Of a DNA stretch of 64,000 nucleotides, positions 13,301 through 64,000 are shown piece by piece. The notes beneath the pieces are model-generated. The model had not been told where the DNA came from and ran no database searches. It saw only the letters and a list, made by a program, of their open reading frames with translations. The translations under genes and the position numbers were made by a program. This DNA is from Aquila chrysaetos chrysaetos. Its lineage: Eukaryota; Chordata; Aves; Accipitriformes; Accipitridae. Each line of letters opens with the position of its first letter. The first letter of the stretch is position 1. The stretch lies in NCBI RefSeq assembly GCF_900496995.4, contig NC_044024.1, positions 20,028,698 through 20,092,697 of the forward strand, in the 5' to 3' direction.

Positions 13301-16300
13301 TTGACACGTCCTCACTGCTGCTAAGAGTGAGGCATCAGAAAAAGCACTACAGGATTAACCGCCAGGAGTCATACTGGCAGCCTCCCCTAGACTACTAAGG
13401 CACAAAGGAGAGCTAGAAAGGCAGATGAGCTTAGGAGCACGTTGAGGCAAGGGCTGGAGGCTGTACAGAGTACAGTAGGTTCCAGCCAAATAGGAGAAAA
13501 TAGACCAGGGAGTGAATAAGGCAAACTCAGAATACAGTAGCTATTGGTATCTCAGCGGACTGAAGCAAATCAGCCCAATTTGGTTCACAGTGTTGATTCT
13601 CTCAATATTAAGGTAACCAAGTGAGCAGAGACTATGCAAACTGGATGGTGCTGGTTTAGTGGCCCAACGAGGTTGACACAACCAAAGCTAATCAAAATCC
13701 TGCAGAAACAACAAGAAGGGAAGCTAGCCCAGACTGCAGGGGTGTCTACAGCTTTGTATTCATTTGGGTAAGAGCAGAATCAGAGGGCCAGCAAAGTCAA
13801 TTCCGACCAGCAAGAACTGTTAAAAAATGTGGCAAAAAAGCCAAAAGAAGCAGATCCATGGAACAGGTCCTTTGACTTTGTATTAATTCCACCTCTTCAC
13901 ATTTCCTCAGACCTGAGAGAACAGGAAGCCATTCTGAAAAGAAAAGATGACTTTGCACACAAGTAGTAAAATTAATGTCAACACCTTTTGAAACTAGAAA
14001 GCTAAATACAGCTACTGGAGACTGCAGCAACACAGCTTCCATATAAATCACACCATGAGAGAAGGGGAAGTTGTATGGAAAAACCCAAGGCAGGCTAAAC
14101 TGCAGGAAATCTGTGCAAAAAGCACAGGAACAAATTATTTGCTTTCTCCAAGTATTTTCAGATTTATTGCCTACACCTCCAAATTCCCTTTTTGCAAGGA
14201 ACAGGTAATGAGAACTGCATGATTCTACTCTAACTGCTCTTTATTCTCAGACATGTAAACTGAAAGAAGTATATCAAGCTCAGGTTTTATAGCCTTCTCA
14301 GGTGAGAGCCTTCTTGAGTTATAGGGATATTTTGAAAGGAAAAAAACCTTAGGAAATTAAATTCATAATGTCAATGACTGACCTTCCTTCCCACTGATCT
14401 TCTTCCTCCAGTAATACTTAACATTGCAGTCACTATCAGGACTGCATTTCACAGGTTCCCTCTAACAACCATCTCAGCCTCCTTCCAATCCCTTTCAAAA
14501 CACAGGCTGACCTTGCTAGAACAATCTCTTCCACAGGTAACAGCAGAAGTGCTTTCATTTTACTTTTGTCCAGAGTAACAGAGAAAGCAGTCCTTTATTT
14601 TGAGACTGGATTCTCAGAGAGCTTGAAAATTATCTATCAATCAAAGCTTCAAAAAAATTCTTATTTCTTCTTCTTTTTCATCATTATAACATTTAAGCTG
14701 AAACACAGGAGTCCCTTCTTTTTTGATCTGGTAATACAACTTTACACTGGTATCTGAACAATAATTTAATTTTAAATCGTTATCCACAGAGGGACACACA
14801 AACCTACTTAGGAAGGAAGAAAGGAGGTCAAGTACATCAAGAATTCTGGCAGCAAAGAATTTTTCATCTCTATCTACCATGACTTCATGATGATCTCAAA
14901 ATACTATTACATCACTCTACAGTATAAGAATACCTTTTTTTTCCCCCAGAGAGAATACCTTAATTTTATTGTTTTGAGGTACCTAAAAGAATTTATAATC
15001 CCATAAAAGGCACTGACAAAAGTTTAAAACTGGCTAGCATCTCCAAAATATGTTTCCATTTCCTCAGCACTGTTTAATACAGAATCATTAGCTTTGCAGT
15101 GTTTTCTAGCTCTCCCTTCCAAGTTAATCTTAAAAGATGCTCAAAAACCAGGGGGGTCATATTTTCTGATACATAACCAAAACAGTCTTACAAGACACTA
15201 GTTGGATGTCTAATCTTAATGCTCCAGTCAGCACTCAGTTAGCAGCAAAAGTACTTGCAGAAATAATGCAGAGTATCTGTATGAACAGGAAAAAGCCTTT
15301 GGATCAATTACGCTCTTTTCAAAAAACACTGCAGCTTCCAATGGATCAAAAATTTTGTCTGATTAAACACCAAGAGCTAGCAATACTTTGACAACCTTGC
15401 CTGAACAGGTGCTGTGTCTCTGGGGACATGGGAAAATGAGAAGTTCTTTTCTACCTGCACAAGTCAGGGAGTTACCAGCTCTCCTCCTGGAGCAGTTCTA
15501 TGTCTACAAATGGAGTATGACTTACACAAAAAGTAGACAAGAAAGAGACAGAGTTAAGACCTTGTGGAGTTACAGATTTGCAAGCTAGAGCCATTTTACT
15601 ATCAAGACTTTTTGCAATCTGTAGCATTCTCACAATATCTGTGAGCATCAGCATATTACTGCAATTACCTCAGGAGGAAGAATTCATAAGGAGTAAGGTA
15701 CCAGACCCCTACTCACATAGAGACTGTCTCTACAGCGAGGATGGACAAAGGGTAGAGAAGCCCCACCATGAAATACCCTGCCTACTTTAGGGACACCAGC
15801 ATGACTTACTAATAGCAATTCTGAAGTCAGGAGAACACAGTGGCTGGCAGTAAAGCTGGCTTGTCCAGAAGGGGAAACAAAATGCTTCTTCAGGTCACAC
15901 AATGCCTCTCACACCTATGCAAAAGGCAGCCACAACCTTAAATGGGTAATGATATTAAAAAAGCTCTTCAGAACACAACCACACGCATTACTTCATTTCA
16001 TAGCTGCTGTGACCTGACACAATATCTGAGTGCCAAATAAAATGCCACATTTTATGCCTAATTATCTTTAGCACCCAGAAAATATTCAGCAAATAAACAA
16101 TTATTTGTTCAGATGGGAGAGAAATGGATATTCAGCTTTAAATGAAAATTTTCCATAAAATTCAACAGGTCTTAGCAAGAGCTAGATAATTAGCACTGTT
16201 ATGAACTGTCTGCTTCTTTTTTTTTTTTTTTAAGTAATTCTTATTATTTTGCTACAGAACCAGGGAATAATTCTCATTATTTAGCTATAGACCTATTACT

Positions 16301-19300
16301 ATTCAAACTTTACCTTTGCAGAATGACCATTCTCAGTGAAGTGTGCGAATCTTCACCACTCAAGTGTCTCAACACCCATGCATTCTTACAAATTAGAAGC
16401 TGCCTTATCTGGTAAACAAATCCTGAGATTTACAAGATTAGATTTGCATTTTACATTATTTCTTGAATTCTGTAGGCTCCTTTCTTAAACAAGTAACTTT
16501 ACTACAGATATTACTTTTTTCCCAATAAAGCTCACTGCTCTGTAAGGATATAGCTGTAAAAGTCAAACTGCAGAAGGATTGCATACTTATAAACACTGAA
16601 TAAAATGGCAAAGAAACAGAAAAAAATTTTTAAATACCTCTTAATGGATAAGATCATTATTTGCAGAAACTGAATTGGAAAGTGGAATGATGAGAGCCAC
16701 AATTCTGATTTTAAATATCCATAATTAAACAGCTATATTTTCCTTCTGTCAGAGCTCTGGGACAAAACTTATTTTTGGCATAAGGCCACTGAAAACAATG
16801 AGCTTGGTTCAATTAAGCTGGTTCAGTACCTATTAAATGAAACATTTGTATCATAGATATAACAAAAAAAAAAAAAATCACACAGAAAACCTGGGATATA
16901 GTAAGAGAAAAGAGAAATAGAATCACTTGGCCTAGCTTGTCATAAACTGGCAGAGCTTCAGTTACTCAAAATAGAGCAGACTGCCCAGAACTGGTTTTGG
17001 CACATAGTTTTTATTTGCCTTACTTGGATACTGTAGATGTTCTGCTGAACAAGATACTAAGCGCTAGAAAAAGAGGGTATCTCTAGTTAATCTGCACATT
17101 TATTAGCAAAAAAAACCCCAGAAGATTTGGATGAGTTGCAATAGTGCATGAAGTCCAGACTCATAAAATAAAAGCTAACTAAACTCTATCTGAAAGCTCA
17201 GCTGTTCCAAGAGAACGTGTCTGACAATAAGGCTTTACAGTAGTTCCTTAGGATATCACATCAAGACTAGCACATATTCCAGGTGTGCTCAACTAGCTGA
17301 ACAATGGCAGAAAAGAAATAAATGAGGAGTCACCATCTCACCTGTATGTCAGGTATGCTCTCAAGTGGGCATAGAATGACTGCTAGGACTATGATGCAGC
17401 TCAGCTAAGAGCTTTGTGAAGAGATGAGAATCTCAAATTTCATTGCAAGAGGCTGTCTCTAGACTTTGTGACTATTTTCATCTCATGCTCCACCTCACCT
17501 TTCTGAGAGGACATCCCAGAAACACCAGCAAAACTCCGATTACCCTTCTAAAAGTCCCCCTTCTAAAAACTGTATCTTGCCCTGTAACCAGGAAAAACCT
17601 CAGGGGTGGGCAGTAATTAGCAGACACAAACACCTGCCTCTCTAGCACTGTTCCAACATTTTGTCTTATTTCCCCCAGCTCTGGACCAGCTTTTGTCATT
17701 TGCCTTCCAGTGTAACGAATGTCTTGAAGACAATACTGCACTGCTGCTTTGTGCTTGCACAGCATCTTGTACTGACACTCCTGGGTCATTATTAATGCAA
17801 ATTACTGAAAATAAAAGATTGAAACCATGAATGAAGCATAGCTTCTGGAGTGACTTCAACTGAAAGCTGTTAAGGAAAACTTAGGTCACTCCAGCAATTG
17901 GTCTACAAACAAGGTAACAATCTCTCTGCAGAGTAACCCCATGTGTAACAGCAAGTCATCCATGTTTTCAACACTTGGCTCAAGAAAACATAGATTGTAT
18001 TACAAGACTAATTTTGTACTGCCATTCAAAATAGATCACTGTTTATATCCAGGAAAAATAAGTACAAGCTGAGAAATTAATTCTGATCCACTTTAAAATC
18101 CTATGCTTACAGAGGGAGGGATGACTACACCTTGTAATTGAGACCTCTGAGTCAGAGCCATCTTTGATACAACTTTATTCAAGATGCTGGCCTGACATGC
18201 CAGCCACTGCCTACTAGTCATGTCCACATTAACATTCCTGAAGAACACTCAACAACTTGGTACAGTATTTTAGGATGTTTCTTTTAAAACAGATAAATTA
18301 TTGAAATAAGATTATCCGAAAAAAAGAGAAGATGAACAAAGTTATAAATCACATCATCTTCAGCAAAAAGTCTTTTAATCATCGACTGCCTCTGAGAATA
18401 GTCTTCTAGAAGTTATTATTCCTTACTAACCTGAAGTTTTAACCTCATTTTATTAACATTGTACTTCACTGTGCTCAGTTGCCTCAAATGCTATAGCAGA
18501 GCACTATTAAGAAATGTCTCAGAGATCCTGCTTTTCCTAAAAAAGCTCTGCTTACTGCAAAACCAATTTCAACTACTAGCATTTTCTTCATGCTGGAAGG
18601 TGTTAGGGTGTGTTTTTAACTCAACGGTACCAGAATGTCATCTATCTACTACTGTTCTCAAGTTGACAAAAACATAGTTGTATATCTTTCCTGTTGAGCA
18701 TGTTTGACAGCATTTTTAATAATAATTAAATGCATTAACTGCTTAGAGGTATAAGGCACTAAAACTAAGTATTTTAAGGACCTATTTCTGATTATTTTTC
18801 AAACTTTCAGACTGATCACACAACAACAAAGATTTTGCTTGTTTTCTAACCCTGAAGAAAACTGGCAGGAAGACTTAGAAATGGCATGTAGGTATTAATC
18901 TTACTCATTGCAATAGACTTAAATTGACAAAGTCCCTTTATTGGCAACGAAACATGCCAAGGAACTAACAAAAATCTGACTGCTTAAGATATGTGCTTTC
19001 CAACAGGTATGAAGCAAAATGAGAGCAAACAATTAAAAATCTACTGTCAGTTACATTTGCATCAATCAGGAATAATTTCACTGACATATTGCATGAACTT
19101 ATAAAAATGACTGCAAAATGTGGCACCTTTATTTCAGAAAGCCTTGAAAATACTTGCTTTATAAAAGTCATTTCCGCATAGATTCCACTGCAGCAAGAAC
19201 ACTCGGAAGAACAGATCTTGGTTTTGTTGAAGAAAATTGTCTAATCTCTTAATCTTTAGAGAAGATTAGAGCTTGTAACTACCACCTGATCAGGATGATG

Positions 19301-20483
19301 AAATTCTACTAGTGCAATTGATTATAAAAAATGCAAAGCAGAATCAAGCCTTTCATATTTATGAAAAGTATAAACCCCTCTGCTATTAAAGCCTTTTCAA
19401 AAAATTTCTTCACAGTTGCACAGGAAGGTTCTAAATCCTTAAAATTTTAATCAAAAGAGTAGCAAAAGCAGTAGAAAAACATTGGCTGACAAATCAAGAA
19501 CCCGTATTTTAACTGTTTTTGTAGAGAAGTCTGTTAGAAGTTGAATTAAAATAAACATGCGTAAAACATATTATACTAGCTACTTCCATCAATTCATTAT
19601 TGCATATGTGCTATAAAATCCAGACCACGAAGATTAGAGTATTGTGCAATCTTAATTTACATCACAATATAACGAAGAGGTTTTTTTGAACTGCTGACTG
19701 TACATCAGTTGGACACTTAATTTAGGCTACAGATTTTCCAGAGGACTCTCTTATTCACTACAGTTGAGCGGGCTAACAATTTCAGCATCCCAGCTGCAGA
19801 AAATCTATTACAACACCAAAAAAGTGAAGAATTATGAACATTTAAAAAGTCTGCGATCCCTCGCTAATCTGTTTAAACATTAATTAAGAACAGTCAGAGA
19901 AAATCTGTGTTTATGTCATAAAATTGTCAGATTGACAGATCATAAAGTCATTGCTTCTGCATGCCAACTTGGAATTTAAAACACATTTACTAATTCATAG
20001 TCATGAACCTTGATACAGCACTGAACAGCTTAATCCTTTAATTTCTCACATCACTTTTACTTAGTTATGGGGTGTTCTGGGCTAGATCCCTTGCGAACAA
20101 GGATCTAAAGGGTCAGCTTTTAACAGAACGGTTTGAGAAGCAGCTAAAAAAGAATGAAAGGCAGTCAGTTGCAAAGAGAGATAACCGATTATCCTTCCAG
20201 ACACAGAAAGCTGTTACACTGAGTACGGACGGTCTTTCACCCCGGCATACTTTGCAAAACTAATTCAAAGTCGAGCAGATGAAAGGCGCAAAGGGACTTC
20301 GGAGCAGAGGTGTACGGTAATTTAAAAAAAATAATAATAACGATTTAAAAAATCCCCGTATCTTTCTGAGAGGGGTGGGGAGGCGTCTGTTCTCCGGCCG
20401 CAGGATGCCCAAACCCCGACAGGTTTCACTAGGCACGTCCACCTCCAGCGAGGCACAGGCGCGGCCGGGACCTGCACACTTAC

Positions 20484-20532
20484 CCCGCTCGCCAGCTCCG
20501 CGCCCAGGCAGAGGAGCACCAGCACCAGCACC
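20484..20532 (-). CDS. COL4A6: COL4A6-like exon 2 (rest of signal peptide)
   Basis: This 49-bp minus-strand exon follows a pyrimidine-rich tract ending CCTCCCTGCAG and ends at a consensus donor GTAAGT. Joined to exon 1 in phase 2, it encodes residues 16-32, GVLVLVLLCLGAELASG. This is a hydrophobic signal-peptide core followed by small residues suited to signal peptidase. It aligns with the known mammalian alpha6(IV) leader, which has a comparable LCL..ELAA pattern in its second exon. The exon ends in phase 0. Position, orientation next to COL4A5 and the leader pattern together support COL4A6. The cysteine-rich and collagenous exons needed to prove identity lie outside the window. Confidence 0.78.
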
Positions 20533-20637
20533 CTGCAGGGAGGCAAAGGGACAGGGTCACCCGCGGGGGCCGGGGCACACGGCGGGGAAGGAGGGGGGGG
20601 GGGGGGGGGGGGGGGGCCGCCGCGCCTCGCCACTCAC
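20533..20637 (-). other. COL4A6: COL4A6-like intron 1 (105 bp)
   Basis: A very short intron runs from donor GTGAGT at 20637 to the acceptor CAG at 20533. On its coding strand it contains an uninterrupted C24 run (G24 on the plus strand, 20593-20616). That run extends the upstream pyrimidine tract and could fold as a G-quadruplex or i-motif. Length in this tract is likely to be variable or mis-assembled. Confidence 0.72.
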
Positions 20638-20684
20638 CCTGCGCGCCCCACGGCCGGCGGAGCAGGGGCGCAGCCGCGGCCCAT
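20638..20684 (-). CDS. COL4A6: COL4A6-like exon 1, coding part (start codon)
   Basis: The coding part starts at the ATG at 20684 (minus strand) and runs 47 bp to the donor AGG|GTGAGT, ending in phase 2. It encodes MGRGCAPAPPAVGRA plus the first two bases of a glycine codon. The start is favoured because A at -3 and G at +4 fit the Kozak context, and because a TGA lies in frame two codons upstream (20688-20690). Splicing to the exon at 20484-20532 yields a 32-residue leader with a short basic and proline-rich N-terminus and then a hydrophobic core. In mammals the COL4A6 first exon also supplies only the first residues of the leader, and two alternative first exons exist. The 5' UTR extends upstream into 20685-20900, but its start cannot be read from sequence. 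Confidence 0.72.
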
Positions 20685-21701
20685 CCTTCAGGCAGCCTGC
20701 AGGGAAGGCGGAGAGGACGCAGACCGGTTACGCGCCGCTGCGCCCGCCGGCTCCGCGCCGCCGGAGGAAGAGGAGGGCCCGCCGCCGTCACTCAGGGCGG
20801 GCCCCCTGCGCGGCCGACCGCCGCTCACCTCCGCGGTGCGGCCGCTTCGCCGGCTCCTTCCCCCCCCCCCCCCCCCCGCCCTTCCCGCTACAAGGGAAGA
20901 CCGAGGGTGTCTCGCCCTGCCGTGAGCGGCCGGGCTGGCCCCGCCCGCGCTGCCCGCTCGGGGTCGGTCACGGCTTCGCTTCGCTTCCCGCCGCTACCCC
21001 GCGGCGCCCCGGCCCCTTCAGGGCGCCCGCCGCCTTCCGCTCGCCGTGCCGGTGCGCGCCGTGCCAGAGCGTGCCCGGGCAGAAAGTTTACGCGGTTCTT
21101 CGCCGAGGCGTCGCACCTGAGCGGAGCCGGGCGGGACGGGACGGGACTGAAGCGGGCGAGCCGCGGCGGGCACCCCCTCACAGCCCCGCACCCCGCCGCC
21201 CAGCCCCTCCTGAGGTGCGACCCGGCACTGCCAACAGCTCCCCCCCTGCCCTCACACACCGAGGTGCTTCCGCTGGAGAAAATAGTCCGGGGTCCAGCGG
21301 CTGCCCGCCCGCCCGCCCGGTGGAGGTGCGGGGCGGGGAGAGGCAGGCGCCCGCCCTTCGAGCCGACAAAACCCCGGCGCCCACGGGGGAAGGGTGGCGG
21401 CGGCGGCGGGGAACCACGACCCCCTCAGAGCGGGGCGTGCAGCGCGCCCTGCCCCGCACACCACACGCGCGCACCCTCCTCCGCCGCCGGCGGCCGCCCG
21501 CCCGCCCGCCCAGGGTGCGGATGAATACTGGTGGGGCAAGTAGTCCCGGGAGGACTTGAGCCGGGAGAAGCGGGCGACTGCGGCAGAGGGGCGGGCGCTG
21601 GCGTCGGGGCGGCCGGCGGGAGCCGCCTGGAGGGAGCCGCGCTGCCCCGCCGGGCTATGCCCGCGCCGCAGGGCCAGCCCCGGAGCTCCTGAGCGGGCAG
21701 G
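20685..21701. promoter_or_regulatory. Bidirectional promoter and 5' UTRs of COL4A6 (-) and COL4A5 (+)
   Basis: The two start codons are separated by 1,017 bp, so this segment must hold both 5' UTRs and their control elements. No TATA box or CCAAT box is visible near either gene. GC boxes of the Sp1 type occur at 20795-20801, 20939-20946, 21330-21337 and 21588-21595, and CCCG repeats at about 21304-21319 and 21493-21511. The pyrimidine tract at 20856-20877 resembles the CTC-type element described for the COL4A1/COL4A2 promoter. Transcription from a GC-rich shared promoter is known for mammalian COL4A5/COL4A6. Exact start sites are not deducible. Confidence 0.8.
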
Positions 21702-63781
<42,080 letters not shown>

Positions 63782-64000
63782 GTAAGTTCTGTAAAGTACT
63801 GTTAGGCTGTGTTCTGCCAAAAAGATAACATGAAAAGTATTTGCATTACAGTGAAATTGGAACATTTGGTGTTAGGGGATCCATATGTTTATGTGGAGAA
63901 GCAGGGCTCACATTTAATGTACCTCTGGTTTATGGCTTGAGGGAAAGTAAGTGCTTCCATATTGCTCTTAATAGGGTGACCCACAGAGGCCAGAAAGGTC
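63782..64000 (+). other. COL4A5: COL4A5 intron 9 (start only)
   Basis: The donor GTAAGT opens this intron, and the window ends 219 bp later. Exon 10, expected to begin with GLPGPTG-like triplets, is not present. Confidence 0.85.

Larger units (their letters stand above)
1..20483 (-). other. COL4A6: COL4A6-like intron 2 (partial, non-coding)
   Basis: This 20.5-kb AT-rich stretch lies downstream of the minus-strand donor at 20483 and should be the first part of COL4A6 intron 2. I looked on the minus strand for the next expected exon, which would encode the cysteine-rich 7S start followed by Gly-X-Y. I found neither a cysteine cluster nor runs of glycine codons with flanking splice sites, so exon 3 probably lies left of the window. 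A very long intron 2 is known for mammalian COL4A6. The stretch contains an A-rich tract near 3 kb, a hairpin near 6.3 kb, a T18 run near 9.7 kb and a MIR-like relic near 10.3 kb. All other open frames here are short (up to about 110 codons) and look like chance. That the stretch is intron is an inference from the two exons to its right. Confidence 0.7.

Noticed and set aside
17478..17789. 103-codon minus-strand frame
   Set aside because: Considered as a COL4A6 exon or nested gene. It has no Gly-X-Y, no cysteine cluster and no convincing splice sites.
20375..21559. 394-codon plus-strand open frame and several minus-strand frames across the promoter
   Set aside because: They are proline-, arginine- and alanine-rich readings of a CpG island where stop codons are rare. 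They cross the promoter and splice sites and have no domain.
63974..64000. Possible exon 10 start after ...CTTAATAG at the right edge
   Set aside because: The reading GDPQRPER has only one glycine triplet and does not match the expected exon 10 (GLPGPTG-like). The AG is more likely chance intron sequence.

Overview
The window is vertebrate nuclear DNA, almost certainly from a bird. The reasons are long AT-rich introns, GT-AG spliced short exons, a CpG-island promoter, and several CR1 LINE copies, one of which ends in the avian CR1 3' signature (ATTCTATG-type octamers). No bacterial operon, CRISPR array, phage or plasmid feature is present. The recognisable gene content is the 5' halves of two type IV collagen genes arranged head to head.

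Layout. Positions 1-20483 are non-coding and are best read as the first part of the large intron 2 of a minus-strand COL4A6-like gene. Positions 20484-20684 hold two short minus-strand exons encoding its signal peptide. Positions 20685-21701 are a GC-rich, TATA-less shared promoter inside a CpG island of about 2 kb. At 21702 the COL4A5 open reading frame starts on the plus strand. Its exons 1-9 lie at 21702-21791, 48278-48337, 58471-58560, 59843-59887, 60639-60683, 60790-60852, 61642-61695, 62423-62449 and 63701-63781. They sum to 555 bp (185 codons), all joined in phase 0, and give a signal peptide, a four-cysteine 7S segment, then Gly-X-Y repeats with one NGT glycosylation sequon and one triple-helix interruption. 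The gene continues beyond the right edge. Intron 1 is 26.5 kb and intron 2 is 10.1 kb.

Intron contents. The introns carry interspersed repeats: a complete-looking LTR with target-site duplication (32230-33324), a 1-kb 5'-truncated CR1 with a decayed reverse transcriptase (about 40240-41244), four older CR1 fragments, one amniote-wide L3/CR1-type relic (about 57912), and one MIR/CORE-SINE relic (about 10270). They also carry homopolymer and microsatellite tracts. No other convincing gene, tRNA or known ncRNA was seen.

The two genes work together. Type IV collagen alpha5 and alpha6 chains are basement-membrane proteins that assemble with alpha3/alpha4 (as 345) or alpha1/2 (as 556) trimers in the ER before secretion. 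Head-to-head pairing from a shared promoter is the known arrangement of this family in vertebrates. I see no evidence of a novel biological system. The most useful second-look items are the bidirectional promoter with its possible alternative COL4A6 first exon, the LTR carrying a sense poly(A) signal inside intron 1, and one unexplained 144-codon open frame at 39236-39670.
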